Counted from the stretch's first letter, positions 7,597 through 18,443 are shown. The stretch is DNA of 64,000 nt from Pseudomonas sp. B20(2017) (GCF_002113125.1 NZ_NEJP01000002.1:248001-312000); one strand, 5' to 3'. The notes: a model not told the origin generated them from the letters alone. Numbers and translations: made by a program.

Positions 7597-7634
7597 AAAA
7601 AACCGCAGCCTGCTTTCACAGACTGCGGTTTTTT
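7597..7634 (-). terminator. intrinsic terminator after the DUF1285 gene
   Basis: AAAACCGCAG and CTGCGGTTTT arms flank a 14-nt loop, with a T-run on the leftward strand. It begins at the stop codon of the DUF1285 gene and separates it from the arabinose locus. Confidence 0.9.
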
Positions 7635-8193
7635 AAGGTTCGAGGCCGATGCGAAAGAACTCGCCGCCGCTCCAGACACCAAGCCAGCGCTGGCCATCGA
7701 TTTCACGGCAGACTGCCAGCTCGACCAATTGGTAGAACACGTTGCGGTGGATCAGCGCCTCGAGGTTGGTGCGCACATGCACGTAGGGCGCGGGTTCTTG
7801 CGTTGTCGGATCAATCTCGACGCGGATCGGATGTTCCGCGCCGGCCTCGGTGGTTTCATCGACGTTGGTGGTGAAACGCAGCAGTTGCGCCTCACCCTCG
7901 CCTTCCACCTCGACGGCAATCGCCACGAATGGCGCGTCATCGACCTTGATCCCGACCTTCTCCACCGGGGTGATCAGGAAATAATCATCGCCATCGCGGC
8001 GGATGATGGTGGAGAACAGCTTGACCATCGGCTTGCGCCCGATCGGCGTGCCCAGGTAATACCAGGTGCCGTCACGGGCGATGCGCATGTCGATGTCGCC
8101 GCAGAAATCCGGGTTCCACAAGTGCACCGGCGGCAAGCCTTTGGTTTTGGGGATTTGCCCCAGCAGGTCATTGGCTTTTTGCGGGCCACTCAT
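7633..8193 (-). CDS. DUF1285 domain-containing protein
   Basis: The 186-aa soluble protein matches the DUF1285 family by its N-terminal pattern ([22 protein letters not shown]) and length. The family fold is known from structural genomics, but its function is not. The start is well set by AAGGAG 5 nt before the ATG. It follows the DUF4823 lipoprotein gene by 15 nt and the two are probably one transcript ended by the terminator at 7597-7634. No enzymatic motif is visible. Confidence 0.85.
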   Translation of the reverse strand: MSGPQKANDLLGQIPKTKGLPPVHLWNPDFCGDIDMRIARDGTWYYLGTPIGRKPMVKLFSTIIRRDGDDYFLITPVEKVGIKVDDAPFVAIAVEVEGEGEAQLLRFTTNVDETTEAGAEHPIRVEIDPTTQEPAPYVHVRTNLEALIHRNVFYQLVELAVCREIDGQRWLGVWSGGEFFRIGLEP

Positions 8194-8208
8194 GGCGTAC
8201 TCCTTGAA

Positions 8209-8814
8209 TTACTGGTCCCCGACGCCCAGCAGGCTGCGCGCGTATTGCGCCAGCGGTGGGCCGATCAGGTCTTCGGGTTTGTTGTCGTGGAACGTCAGTA
8301 AACCGCCACGACTCTTGATCCGTGCAGTATCAATCAAATACTGGGTGCTGGTCTCGATCAACATGATCTGAATCACGCCGCCGTCGATACCGAGACGATC
8401 CACGGCTTCCTGATCGAGCCACTCATCGGAGTTGCCGATGCGGTCGTCGGCCTTGGCGAAACGGGTGTACAACAGGTAGTGAGCACCAGCGTCGCGGGCT
8501 TCGCCCATCGCCTGGTCGAGGCCTTCCGGCGCACGGGCGCGGCGGACCATCGGGAAGTATTCGACGAAACCTTTGAAAGCTTCTTCGGCCACGACGTTCG
8601 GACGCGGGTAGGAACCTCCCGGCGGCGCGAACGAGCCTTGCGCAATGTAGATGAACGAATCCGGCTGAATGCGGAAATTGTTTACGCGACGGCTGTCGCT
8701 GTGGTCCAGCAAACCCGCGTCGCTCATCTGGTAGCGAGTCCCTTCGGCCATGTCACTGACAGTCATACAGCCGCCCAGCGCCAAAACGGCCAGCAGCAAA
8801 ACCAGGCTACGCAT
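8209..8814 (-). CDS. DUF4823 domain-containing lipoprotein
   Basis: From the ATG at 8814 the 201-aa protein begins with a short lipoprotein signal peptide, MRSLVLLLAVLALGGC, with lipobox LGGC and lipidation at Cys16. The residue after Cys is Met, so outer-membrane sorting is likely under the +2 rule. The rest fits the DUF4823 family of Pseudomonas lipoproteins, whose role is unknown. An in-frame extension to 8880 would put the signal peptide inside the protein, so I rejected it. Confidence 0.85.
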   Translation of the reverse strand: MRSLVLLLAVLALGGCMTVSDMAEGTRYQMSDAGLLDHSDSRRVNNFRIQPDSFIYIAQGSFAPPGGSYPRPNVVAEEAFKGFVEYFPMVRRARAPEGLDQAMGEARDAGAHYLLYTRFAKADDRIGNSDEWLDQEAVDRLGIDGGVIQIMLIETSTQYLIDTARIKSRGGLLTFHDNKPEDLIGPPLAQYARSLLGVGDQ

Positions 8815-8910
8815 CCTAATCCTCCAGAAGCCGGTGACGGAAAACCGGCGAATGGCCGTAAGATGCAGCTTTTGCGCCACCTCCAGATCTTCGTCGTTTT
8901 TTCGATCGTA

Positions 8911-8974
8911 ATCGCGAGCAGGCTCGCTCCCACAGGAAATAGCATTTACCTGTGGGAGCGAGCCTGCTCGCGAT
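8911..8974. repeat. REP doublet (REPIN) between moaA and the lipoprotein gene
   Basis: ATCGCGAGCAGGCTCGCTCC and its inverted copy (CCTGTGGGAGCGAGCCTGCT...) are separated by about 14 nt. Together they form one long hairpin immediately downstream of the moaA stop codon. Confidence 0.92.
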
Positions 8975-8982
8975 GAGGATTT

Positions 8983-9951
8983 TCAGCCGCCGATGATCTT
9001 CATGACGGTGGCGCCGCCGGAGAACGCGACTTCCTGCTTGTCGCCCAGCGCCTTGACCAGCAGCCGTTGCAACGCCGGCAGCGCCTCGTGACGTGGTTTG
9101 TCGAGCAGGTCACCGACGTAGTGGCGGTTGCTCGACGACAGGCAGCCATGCAGCCATCCGGTGGACGACAGGCGCAGGCGCGAGCAGGTTCGGCAGAACG
9201 GCACGCTTTCGTTGGCGATCACGCCGAAGTTGCCCCGACCGGGAATCGCATAGCGAACCGCCGTGGCATCCACCGGCGCGTCGGTTTGCGCGTACTCGTA
9301 ATGTTCACCGATCAGGCTCAGCAGCTGTTGCAGGCTGACGAACTGTTGCAGGAAGGCGTTGGAATCGGTGGCCAGGTGGCCCATGCGCATCAATTCGATG
9401 AAGCGCAGTTCAAAGCCACGCTCGAGGCAGTAATCGAGCAGCGGCATCACCTGATCGAGGTTTTGCCCGCGTAACGGCACCATGTTGACCTTGATCTTCA
9501 TCCCCGCCGCTGCCGCCTGATCCATGCCATCCAGCACGGTGGCCAGATCGCCGCCACGGGCAATGCTGCGGAACGCGCCGGCGTCCAGGGTATCGAGGGA
9601 AACGTTGATGCGTCGCAGGCCGGCATCGACCAGCAATGGGAGTTTTTTCGCCAGGAGCTGGCCGTTGGTTGTCAGACTGATGTCTTCCAGGCCCATCTTG
9701 CCGACGGCGCTAATGAAAGATTCGAGTTTTGGACTGACCAGCGGCTCGCCACCGGTGATGCGCAGGCGCTCAATGCCGGCGGCTTCGATCAGATAGGCAA
9801 CGCCACGCGCCATTGCCTCGGCCGACAGTTCATCCTGCGCAGCCACCAGCCGCTTGCCGTTGGGCACGCAGTAGGTACAGGCGTAATTGCAGGCTGAAGT
9901 CAGACTAATCCGCAAATTGCGAAAACGCCTGCCTTGACGGTCAACGATCAT
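8983..9951 (-). CDS. moaA: GTP 3',8-cyclase MoaA (molybdenum cofactor biosynthesis)
   Basis: The 322-aa protein is a radical SAM enzyme with the cluster motif CNYACTYC (Cys21, 25, 28), the SAM-binding RITGGEP, and a C-terminal second 4Fe-4S site (CRTCSRLRLS...GCL). It ends in the double glycine needed for activity in MoaA. It converts GTP to 3',8-cyclo-7,8-dihydro-GTP, the first step of molybdopterin synthesis. No other moa gene is next to it here; a molybdenum hydroxylase operon lies 19 kb away. GGAG precedes the ATG by 6 nt. Confidence 0.93.
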   Translation of the reverse strand: MIVDRQGRRFRNLRISLTSACNYACTYCVPNGKRLVAAQDELSAEAMARGVAYLIEAAGIERLRITGGEPLVSPKLESFISAVGKMGLEDISLTTNGQLLAKKLPLLVDAGLRRINVSLDTLDAGAFRSIARGGDLATVLDGMDQAAAAGMKIKVNMVPLRGQNLDQVMPLLDYCLERGFELRFIELMRMGHLATDSNAFLQQFVSLQQLLSLIGEHYEYAQTDAPVDATAVRYAIPGRGNFGVIANESVPFCRTCSRLRLSSTGWLHGCLSSSNRHYVGDLLDKPRHEALPALQRLLVKALGDKQEVAFSGGATVMKIIGG

Positions 9952-9980
9952 GAAGCACTCCGGCGATGGAAAATCGAGCG

Positions 9981-10012
9981 GCTAAAACTTGACTCACAAT
10001 TCAAGTTTTAGC
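9981..10012. other. perfect 12-bp inverted repeat upstream of moaA
   Basis: GCTAAAACTTGA and TCAAGTTTTAGC flank an 8-nt loop, 29 bp before the moaA start and after the tetR stop. It lacks a T-run, so it is either an operator or an RNA hairpin in the moaA leader rather than a plain terminator. Confidence 0.6.
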
Positions 10013-10089
10013 AAGCCCTATGCCTGAGTATATTCCTGCGGTACTGCGCCATGTAGCGAAAAACACGGCGCATAAGGCAACTGAATGAT

Positions 10090-10728
10090 TCAGCTGCTCG
10101 GCGTTTCAGGGTCGCGCTTGCGCTTGTTGCCCATGCGCACGCCAATGTCCATCAGGAACTGGAAGAAACCTTCCTGATCTTCCAGCACATTGCTCCAGAA
10201 CGGCGAGTGATACAGCGCCACCGCGCCGTGCACCAGCGCCCAGGATGCGCAGTAGTGGAAGTACGGCGGCACGTCTTCGAGCTTGCCTTCGCTGATGCGG
10301 CCTTTGATGAGCAGCGTCAGGCGTTCGAAGTTCGAGGCACGGATCTTGTGCAGCTCCTCGACCATCTCCGGCACCTGATTGCCCTTGACCACCTTCTCTT
10401 CCAGGCGATCGAACAGGCGATAGCGCTGCGGGTCGCGCATGCGGAATTCAAAGTAGGCACGGGACAGCGCTTCCTTGTCCTTGTCGACATCGGCCGAATG
10501 CAACAGCTCGTTCAAGTCGCGCTCGTAATCGAGCATCAGGCGCAGATAGATTTCGGCCTTGGACTTGAAATGCTTGTAGATCGTGCCTTTGCCGATACCC
10601 ACGGCATCAGCAATCATCTCGACGGTGACACTGTCTTCACCTTGTTCGAGGAACAGCTTGAGCGCGGTATCGAGAATTTCTTGCTCGCGGCGACGAAACT
10701 CACGGACCTTACGAGGTTCTTTGTGCAT
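10090..10728 (-). CDS. TetR family transcriptional regulator
   Basis: The 212-aa protein has the TetR N-terminal DNA-binding domain (residues about 12-60, with TVEMIADAVGIGKGTIYKHFKSKAEIY) and an all-helical C-terminal ligand-binding domain. A gene of this type occupies the same place next to tatD and the RgsA sRNA in P. aeruginosa, from memory, so it belongs to the conserved core rather than to an island. Target genes and ligand are not evident. Confidence 0.9.
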   Translation of the reverse strand: MHKEPRKVREFRRREQEILDTALKLFLEQGEDSVTVEMIADAVGIGKGTIYKHFKSKAEIYLRLMLDYERDLNELLHSADVDKDKEALSRAYFEFRMRDPQRYRLFDRLEEKVVKGNQVPEMVEELHKIRASNFERLTLLIKGRISEGKLEDVPPYFHYCASWALVHGAVALYHSPFWSNVLEDQEGFFQFLMDIGVRMGNKRKRDPETPSS

Positions 10729-10941
10729 AAGAAAAGGTCTGTAGGGGTCAAAATTCGAAGCCGCGTATTATGCCTAACTTGCGCAAAAATGCACGGATCA
10801 TCCGACCATATCTGTGTTTCTTGTTCATTTCACGAACGTTTCGGGGGCAATGAGAACATAACCGAAGCGAACGTATTCCAAATTTGTTTAAAAACCCCGG
10901 CCGGCCAACTGGACTCGGCGCCAGACTGATCAATACTTGAA

Positions 10942-11060
10942 CTGTCGGGCGACATCTCCCCCAAGTGTCGCGCCGGTAAAGGTACCAAGGGACCGCGTGC
11001 CTTTGTTTTACTCCTAATGGTCTTAACCCGGATTCACCCCCCAGAACCCGGGTTTTTTTT
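10942..11060 (+). ncRNA. rgsA: RgsA-like small RNA (P16)
   Basis: In the 341-nt gap between the tetR and tatD genes a rightward transcript is indicated by a terminator at 11025-11060 and a stem GCGACA-TCTCCCCCAAG-TGTCGC at 10950-10972. RgsA (P16), a Gac/RpoS-linked sRNA of about 120 nt, is known at this locus beside tatD in Pseudomonas. The start is estimated from a CAATACT element at 10931-10937 that could be an RpoS-type -10. Identity rests on position, size and structure, not on a covariance-model search. Confidence 0.7.
11025..11060 (+). terminator. intrinsic terminator of the RgsA-like sRNA
   Basis: AACCCGG and CCGGGTT arms are followed by eight T residues on the plus strand. No plus-strand protein gene precedes it, so it marks the end of a small RNA. 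The A-rich left arm is a poor terminator for tatD on the other strand. Confidence 0.85.
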
Positions 11061-11069
11061 GCCTGCGAT

Positions 11070-11855
11070 TCAGGCTTTTACATTCGCCAGCGGAAACAGT
11101 CGCTTGAAGTTCTCGGTGGTCTGCTCGGCAAAACGCTCGTAGTTCTCGCCGCGCAGCATCGCCAGAAACTCTGCCACTTCCCGCACGTATTGCGGCAGGT
11201 TCGGTTTGCCGCGATAAGGGATCGGCGCCAGGTACGGCGAATCGGTTTCCACCAGCAGGCGATCGGCCGGAACCTTGCTCGCCACATCGCGCAGCGCATC
11301 GGCATTGCGGAAGGTGACGATGCCCGACAGGGAAATGTAATAACCCATGTCCAGCGCTGCCTTGGCCATGTCCCAGTCTTCGGTGAAGCAATGCAACACG
11401 CCGGCCTGGGGCAACGCGGCTTCGCGCAGCAATTCGAGCGTGTCGGCGCGGGCGCCACGGGTGTGGATGATTACCGGTTTGCCGGTCTGCTGCGCGGCTT
11501 GCAGGTGCAGACGGAACGATTCCTGCTGCAACTCGGCGGCTTCCGGCTCGTAGTGGTAGTCCAGACCGGTTTCGCCGATCGCCACCACTTTCGGGTGATT
11601 GAGCTCGTGCAGCAGCCAATCCAGCGCCGGCGCCGCGCCCGGCTGCACATCCAGCGGATGCACGCCAACCGAGCAATCGACGTCGTCGTAACGCTCGGCG
11701 AGGGCTTTGACGTCGGCCGCGTTGTCGGCGCTGACGCCAATGCACAGGAAGTGTCCGACTCCGCGCTGACGGGCCGCATCCAGCGCGGCATCCAGGGAAC
11801 CGTCGTGAACGGCAAGGTCGAGGCGATCAAGGTGACAATGGGAATCTACGAGCAT
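11070..11855 (-). CDS. TatD family metal-dependent hydrolase (YcfH-like DNase)
   Basis: The 261-aa TIM-barrel protein has the metal-binding N-terminal motif DSHCHLD, GETGLDYHY, IHTRGA, LHCFTED and VETDSPYLAP, all TatD hallmarks. TatD proteins are Mg2+-dependent 3'-5' exonucleases linked to DNA repair and quality control; the exact substrate of YcfH-type members is less clear. It is the last gene of the leftward cluster and follows pilZ by 15 nt. Confidence 0.92.
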   Translation of the reverse strand: MLVDSHCHLDRLDLAVHDGSLDAALDAARQRGVGHFLCIGVSADNAADVKALAERYDDVDCSVGVHPLDVQPGAAPALDWLLHELNHPKVVAIGETGLDYHYEPEAAELQQESFRLHLQAAQQTGKPVIIHTRGARADTLELLREAALPQAGVLHCFTEDWDMAKAALDMGYYISLSGIVTFRNADALRDVASKVPADRLLVETDSPYLAPIPYRGKPNLPQYVREVAEFLAMLRGENYERFAEQTTENFKRLFPLANVKA

Positions 11856-11870
11856 AAAAAAGACTGCAAC

Positions 11871-12227
11871 TTACATCGTATGAGTGGGACGGTCGGACTT
11901 CAGGGCTCCGGCCAGATGAGTTTCGATGCGACTGCGCGCGGTATTGTCGCCATCGTTGAATTGCACGCCGACGCCGGCTGCGCGGTTGCCCTGGGCGCCT
12001 TTGGGGGTGATCCAGGCCACTTTGCCGGCCACCGGAATCTTCTCCGCCTCGTCCATCAGGTTCAGCAGCATGAACACCTCGTCGCCCAACTTGTAGTTCT
12101 TGTTGGTCGGGATGAACAGACCGCCGTTCTTGATGAACGGCATGTAGGCGGCGTAGAGGACCGACTTGTCCTTGATGGTCAGGGACAAGATGCCGTTGCG
12201 CGGCCCCGGGCTGACAGGTTCATTCAT
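11871..12227 (-). CDS. pilZ: type IV pilus biogenesis protein PilZ
   Basis: From the ATG at 12227 the protein is 118 aa, the normal PilZ length. It is a stand-alone PilZ domain (GILSLTIKDKSVLYAAYMPF, GGLFIPTNK, VAWITP, GVGVQF). As in the type IV pilus PilZ proteins, the N-terminal RxxxR motif needed for cyclic-di-GMP binding is absent. It acts in the cytoplasm with PilB/FimX-type partners in twitching motility. Its place between holB and tatD is conserved in Pseudomonas. Confidence 0.93.
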   Translation of the reverse strand: MNEPVSPGPRNGILSLTIKDKSVLYAAYMPFIKNGGLFIPTNKNYKLGDEVFMLLNLMDEAEKIPVAGKVAWITPKGAQGNRAAGVGVQFNDGDNTARSRIETHLAGALKSDRPTHTM

Positions 12228-12269
12228 ATTGACCTCCACTGCTGATTTTCAGAGTCTAGGTACACATTC

Positions 12270-13887
<1,618 letters not shown>

Positions 13888-13897
13888 TTAATCAAAG

Positions 13898-15079
13898 TCA
13901 TTGCGTGTTTTGGGGAGCGGACGCTTCCGGTTCCGGCGTCGGCGCAGGCTCTTGAGCAGGCGGCTGCGGCAATGATTCCGGTGCGGTATCGGGTGAGGCG
14001 GCAGGAATCGCCTCCTCGGCTGCCGGAGCGGTTTCGGGCGCTGTCGCAGGCGCCGGGCTCGAGCGGTAATCCGCGCGCCGCTTGAGCTGGTACTCGCGCA
14101 CCGCATTGTTGTGCGCATCCAGATCATCGGAGAACACATGGCTGCCATCGCCACGGGCAACAAAGTAGAGGCTGGTGCCATCCACCGGATTGAGCGCGGC
14201 GTGAATGGCTTCGCGTCCGACCATGGCGATCGGCGTCGGCGGCAGGCCGGGAATCATGTAGGTGTTGTACGGCGTGGCTTCCTTGAGATGAGCACGGGTC
14301 AGCTTGCCGTTGTAGCGGTCGCCCAGGCCATAGATCACCGTCGGATCGGTCTGCAACTGCATGCCCAGTGCCATGCGACGCACGAAGACGCCGGCAATCT
14401 GGCCACGCTCCTGAGGCACGCCGGTTTCCTTCTCCACCAGCGACGCCATGATCAGCGCCTGATAGGGCTCGGTGTAAGGCACGTCGGCGGAGCGTTTTTC
14501 CCACTCCTTGGCCAGCACTTCGTCGAGGCGGTCGAAGGCCTTTTTCAACAGTTCGGTATCGGTCACACCGCGCACGAAGCGGTAGGTGTCGGGGAAGAAG
14601 CGGCCTTCAGGGAACAGGCCCTTGTGGCCGATTTTGGCCATCACATCACTGTCGCTCAGGCCGTTGAGGGTCTGCTCGATCTTTTCATCTTTGGCCAGCG
14701 CGGCGCGCACTTGATGGAAATTCCAGCCTTCGACCAGGGTCAGGCTGTACTGAACCACATCGCCGCGCTTCCACAGGTCAATCAGGCCGTTGACGGTCAT
14801 GCCCGGCTGCATGCGGTATTCACCGCTGTGAATCGGCGTGCCGGCAAGATTGAAACGCCAATAGACCCGCAGCCAGAACGCGTCCTTGATGACGCCATCG
14901 GCTTCGAGTCCAAGAAAAGTACGGGTCGGGGTGGATCCCTTGGGCACATCCAGCAGTTCTTCCTGCGTGATGTTCAGGGGCTGTTCCAGTGCCGAATGAA
15001 TCTTCCAGGCGCTGGCGCCCAACAGCAGCCCTGCCAGAACCAGTCCGGTTTCCAGCAGCAGCAAAAGTTTACGTCTCAC
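13898..15079 (-). CDS. mltG: endolytic peptidoglycan transglycosylase MltG
   Basis: The 393-aa protein has one N-terminal transmembrane helix (residues about 5-26) and a YceG/MltG domain with the catalytic segment ALIMASLVEKETG and YNTYMIPGLPPTPI. It cleaves nascent glycan strands and may terminate their elongation. The last 60 residues are a Pro/Ala/Glu-rich tail not needed for catalysis. The GTG start at 15079 comes 3 nt after the pabC stop codon. Confidence 0.94.
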   Translation of the reverse strand: MRRKLLLLLETGLVLAGLLLGASAWKIHSALEQPLNITQEELLDVPKGSTPTRTFLGLEADGVIKDAFWLRVYWRFNLAGTPIHSGEYRMQPGMTVNGLIDLWKRGDVVQYSLTLVEGWNFHQVRAALAKDEKIEQTLNGLSDSDVMAKIGHKGLFPEGRFFPDTYRFVRGVTDTELLKKAFDRLDEVLAKEWEKRSADVPYTEPYQALIMASLVEKETGVPQERGQIAGVFVRRMALGMQLQTDPTVIYGLGDRYNGKLTRAHLKEATPYNTYMIPGLPPTPIAMVGREAIHAALNPVDGTSLYFVARGDGSHVFSDDLDAHNNAVREYQLKRRADYRSSPAPATAPETAPAAEEAIPAASPDTAPESLPQPPAQEPAPTPEPEASAPQNTQ

Positions 15080-15082
15080 GAA

Positions 15083-15898
15083 TCAGGCATCCAGTAGCGC
15101 GCGGGCAATGGTTTGCAGTTTACGGGTGAGCGGGCCAACCGGCCAGCTCAGAGCAGCACAGGCGCGTACCGGCCAGACGCCATACACGCTGTTGCAGACA
15201 AAGACTTCATCGGCCCATTGCAGCTGTTCGAGGGGGATGTCGGTGATTTGCACAGGAATGCCCAGGGACTCGGCCTGAAACAATATTTCTGCGCGCATCA
15301 CACCGGCCACGCCGCAGCGTTTCAAGTCCGCCGTGATCAGCACACCGTCACGCACCAGGAACAGATTGCTGAACACACCTTCGATTACCCGACCGGCCTG
15401 GTCGAGCATCAAACCTTCGGCATGCTCACTGTCCTGCCATTCGGCACGGGCAATGACCTGTTCCAGTCGATTGAGGTGTTTGAGCCCGGCGAGCAACGGC
15501 TGCCTGGACAGGCGCGTGCTGCACGGAAACAGGCGAACGCCCTGCTCGGCGTGGGCCGCTGGATACGCCGCGGGAGGATTGCCTTGCAGAATGCGTCGGC
15601 CCTGCGCCGAAGGGTCCGGCGCATAACCGCGCAATCCGTCACCACGAGTAAGGATGAGCTTGAGCACGCCCTCGCCCATCGCGGTGGCATAGGATTGCAG
15701 CTCATGACGAACCCGTTCGATGTCGGATGCGATGGCTAGACGCGCACAGCCGTCGGCCAGTCGCATCAGATGCCGATCCAGCAACAACGGCTGGCCAGCA
15801 CGCACGGCGATGGTCTCGAACAGACCGTCGCCGTAAGCCAGGCCGCGATCTTTCAGCGACAGAGCGTCAGCCGGCAGACCGTCGACCCAGCAGTCCAT
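15083..15898 (-). CDS. pabC: aminodeoxychorismate lyase
   Basis: The 271-aa protein is a fold-type IV PLP enzyme with DRGLAYGDGLFETI at the N-terminus and the PLP lysine in the LKHLNRLEQV segment. It converts 4-amino-4-deoxychorismate to p-aminobenzoate and pyruvate for folate synthesis. Its ATG overlaps the fabF stop by 1 nt. Confidence 0.93.
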   Translation of the reverse strand: MDCWVDGLPADALSLKDRGLAYGDGLFETIAVRAGQPLLLDRHLMRLADGCARLAIASDIERVRHELQSYATAMGEGVLKLILTRGDGLRGYAPDPSAQGRRILQGNPPAAYPAAHAEQGVRLFPCSTRLSRQPLLAGLKHLNRLEQVIARAEWQDSEHAEGLMLDQAGRVIEGVFSNLFLVRDGVLITADLKRCGVAGVMRAEILFQAESLGIPVQITDIPLEQLQWADEVFVCNSVYGVWPVRACAALSWPVGPLTRKLQTIARALLDA

Positions 15899-17142
15899 CA
15901 GCCGGCGAACCGACGGAACGCCAACGTACCGTTGGTGCCGCCAAACCCGAACGAGTTGGACAGCACGACATCGATATCCATGTTGCGCGCGGTGTGCGGC
16001 ACGAAATCGAGGTCGCAGCCTTCGTCCGGCTCATCGAGATTGATGGTCGGTGGCGCCACTTGGCTGTTGATCGCCAGCACGCTGAAGATCGCCTCGACCG
16101 CGCCTGCCGCACCCAGCAGGTGACCGGTCATGGACTTGGTGGAGCTGACCGCCAGCTTGTACGCGTGATCACCGAACACCGACTTGATCGCGTTGGCTTC
16201 AGCAAGGTCGCCGGCCGGCGTCGAAGTGCCGTGGGCGTTGATGTATTGCACTTGATCGACGTTGATCTTCGCATCGCGCAGCGCGTTGGTGATGCAGCGT
16301 GCCGCACCGGCGCCGTCGGCAGGTGGCGAAGTCATGTGGAAGGCGTCGCCACTGGTGCCGAAACCGATCAGTTCGGCGTAGATGGTCGCGCCACGGGCCT
16401 TGGCGTGTTCGAGCTCTTCGAGCACCAGGGCACCGGCGCCGTCGGACAGCACGAAGCCGTCACGGCCTTTGTCCCACGGACGGCTGGCGCGGGTCGGCTC
16501 GTCGTTGCGGGTCGACAGCGCACGGGAAGCACCGAAGCCGCCCATGCCCAGACCGCACGCCGCCATCTCGGCACCGCCGGCAATCATCACGTCGGCTTCG
16601 TCGTACATGATGTTGCGCGCCGCCATGCCGATGCAGTGCGTACCCGTGGTACACGCCGTGGCGATGGCGTAGTTAGGCCCCTGTGCACCCAGGTGGATGG
16701 ACAGGAAACCTGAAATCATATTGATGATCGAGCCAGGCACAAAGAACGGAGAAATCCGGCGTGGGCCAGTCTCGTGCAGGGTGCGGCTGGTTTCTTCGAT
16801 GTTGGTCAGACCGCCGATACCCGAACCCATGGCCACGCCAATGCGTTCACGGTTGGCATCGGTGACTTCCAGACCGGCATTGCGTACGGCTTGAAAGCCG
16901 GCCGCCAGACCGTACTGAATGAACAGGTCGAGCTTGCGCGCTTCCTTGACCGACAGGTATTCCTCGACATTGAAGCCCTTTACCGAGCCGCCAAAGCGGG
17001 TGGAATAGGCAGAAAGGTCGGTGTGTTCGATCAGACCAATGCCACTGCGGCCAGCCAGAATGCCCTGCCAACTGCTCGGCACATCCGTGCCCAGTGGCGA
17101 CAACATACCCATACCGGTGACTACGACGCGTCTACGCGACAC
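15898..17142 (-). CDS. fabF: beta-ketoacyl-ACP synthase II FabF
   Basis: The protein is 414 aa from the GTG at 17142, which has AAGGAG 7 nt upstream; an ATG further upstream would add residues not seen in the family. It is a thiolase-fold condensing enzyme with active-site Cys in TACTTGTHC, His in [11 protein letters not shown] and His in [11 protein letters not shown]. It elongates acyl-ACP, including the cis-palmitoleoyl step that depends on temperature in enterics. A terminator at 17187-17221 separates it from acpP, so its expression is probably partly read-through. Confidence 0.95.
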   Translation of the reverse strand: MSRRRVVVTGMGMLSPLGTDVPSSWQGILAGRSGIGLIEHTDLSAYSTRFGGSVKGFNVEEYLSVKEARKLDLFIQYGLAAGFQAVRNAGLEVTDANRERIGVAMGSGIGGLTNIEETSRTLHETGPRRISPFFVPGSIINMISGFLSIHLGAQGPNYAIATACTTGTHCIGMAARNIMYDEADVMIAGGAEMAACGLGMGGFGASRALSTRNDEPTRASRPWDKGRDGFVLSDGAGALVLEELEHAKARGATIYAELIGFGTSGDAFHMTSPPADGAGAARCITNALRDAKINVDQVQYINAHGTSTPAGDLAEANAIKSVFGDHAYKLAVSSTKSMTGHLLGAAGAVEAIFSVLAINSQVAPPTINLDEPDEGCDLDFVPHTARNMDIDVVLSNSFGFGGTNGTLAFRRFAG

Positions 17143-17186
17143 AGCACTCTCCTTTTTCAAATGACGACTTTGCATCAGGCCTAAAG

Positions 17187-17221
17187 AAAAAACCGCACGC
17201 CATGATGGCAGTGCGGTTTTT
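17187..17221 (-). terminator. intrinsic terminator between acpP and fabF
   Basis: AAAACCGCAC and GTGCGGTTTT arms around a 12-nt loop, with a T-run on the leftward strand, lie just after the acpP stop codon. It would make acpP mRNA more abundant than fabF mRNA, as is usual for this cluster. Confidence 0.88.
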
Positions 17222-17250
17222 CCATGACAGCAAGCAACGATTACAAACTA

Positions 17251-17487
17251 TTACGCCTGGTGGCTAGTAACGTAGTCGATTGCAGCTTGTACAGTAGTGA
17301 TCTTCTCAGCTTCTTCGTCAGGGATTTCGGTCTCGAATTCCTCTTCCAGAGCCATCACCAGCTCAACGGTGTCAAGGGAGTCGGCACCCAGGTCTTCTAC
17401 GAAGGAAGCGGTGTTGACCACTTCTTCTTCTTTAACACCCAGTTGCTCGGCAACGATTTTCTTGACGCGCTCTTCGATGGTGCTCAT
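17251..17487 (-). CDS. acpP: acyl carrier protein
   Basis: The 78-aa acidic protein has the phosphopantetheine attachment site DSLDTVEL (Ser about 37) and the standard four-helix pattern. It carries acyl chains through the Fab enzymes and to PlsX/PlsB and LpxA. The 196-nt gap upstream of it probably carries its own strong promoter. Confidence 0.97.
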   Translation of the reverse strand: MSTIEERVKKIVAEQLGVKEEEVVNTASFVEDLGADSLDTVELVMALEEEFETEIPDEEAEKITTVQAAIDYVTSHQA

Positions 17488-17683
17488 ACCTTGTTTTCAC
17501 TCCTAATGGACAAATTCAGGCAGCTGGCCAGTGGGTAAGTGTATAGAAAGACTTTTCAGCTTTTCAACTGAAAGCTTCACTCCTCAAACCCTGCGGCCCT
17601 CTGCCTATAAATAGATTGCAGCTTTATAACGGATTTTAGACAGCTCGTATGACATTTTTTTGAAGCAATCCGTCACATTTGAA

Positions 17684-18427
17684 TTACATGTACATCCCGC
17701 CGTTAACCGGGATTGTAGCCCCGGTCACGTATGCCGCACCGTCGGACGCAAGAAAAGCGACCACGGACGCGATCTCTTGAGCTTGTCCCAGACGGCCCAG
17801 CGGAATCTGCGTCTGCAAGGCTTCACGCTGTGCTTCAGGCAGCTCGCGAGTCATATCGGTGTCGATGAACCCTGGGGTTACCGAGTTGACCGTAATCGAA
17901 CGCGAACCGACTTCACGCGCCATGGCACGGCTGAAACCTTCCAGACCGGCCTTGGCGGCTGCATAGTTTACTTGGCCAGCGTTGCCCATGGCACCCACCA
18001 CCGAGCCAATACTGATAATTCGGCCCCAACGCGCCTTGGTCATGCCGCGCAGAACGCCCTTGGACAGGCGATACAGACTGTTCAGGTTGGTATCGATCAC
18101 GTCGTACCACTCGTCGTCTTTCATGCGCATCATCAGGTTATCGCGGGTGATGCCGGCATTGTTGACCAGGATCGCGACTGGCGCACCGAACTGCTCCTGG
18201 ATGCTCGCAAGCACTGCGCTGACCGATTCGTCGCTGGTGACGTTCAGTTCGAAACCTGCGCCCTGAATGCCGTTTTCCTTCAGGGTCGCAGCAATACGCT
18301 CGGCGCCCGAAGCGGAAGTCGCGGTGCCAACAACGATGGCGCCCTGACGACCCAGTTCCAGTGCGATAGCCTGGCCGATGCCACGGCTTGCGCCGGTGAC
18401 CAGTGCAACTTTACCTTGCAGACTCAT
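17684..18427 (-). CDS. fabG: 3-oxoacyl-ACP reductase FabG
   Basis: The 247-aa protein is a classical SDR with TGASRGIG, NNAGITRD, the catalytic Ser in IGSVVG and YAAAK. It reduces 3-oxoacyl-ACP with NADPH in each elongation cycle. It follows fabD by 16 nt. Confidence 0.96.
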   Translation of the reverse strand: MSLQGKVALVTGASRGIGQAIALELGRQGAIVVGTATSASGAERIAATLKENGIQGAGFELNVTSDESVSAVLASIQEQFGAPVAILVNNAGITRDNLMMRMKDDEWYDVIDTNLNSLYRLSKGVLRGMTKARWGRIISIGSVVGAMGNAGQVNYAAAKAGLEGFSRAMAREVGSRSITVNSVTPGFIDTDMTRELPEAQREALQTQIPLGRLGQAQEIASVVAFLASDGAAYVTGATIPVNGGMYM

Positions 18428-18443
18428 GCAAGCTTCTCCTGAT

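Noticed and set aside
10748..10933. A 61-codon minus-strand frame in the tetR-tatD gap
   Set aside because: No ribosome site, atypical composition, and it overlaps the promoter region of the RgsA-like sRNA.
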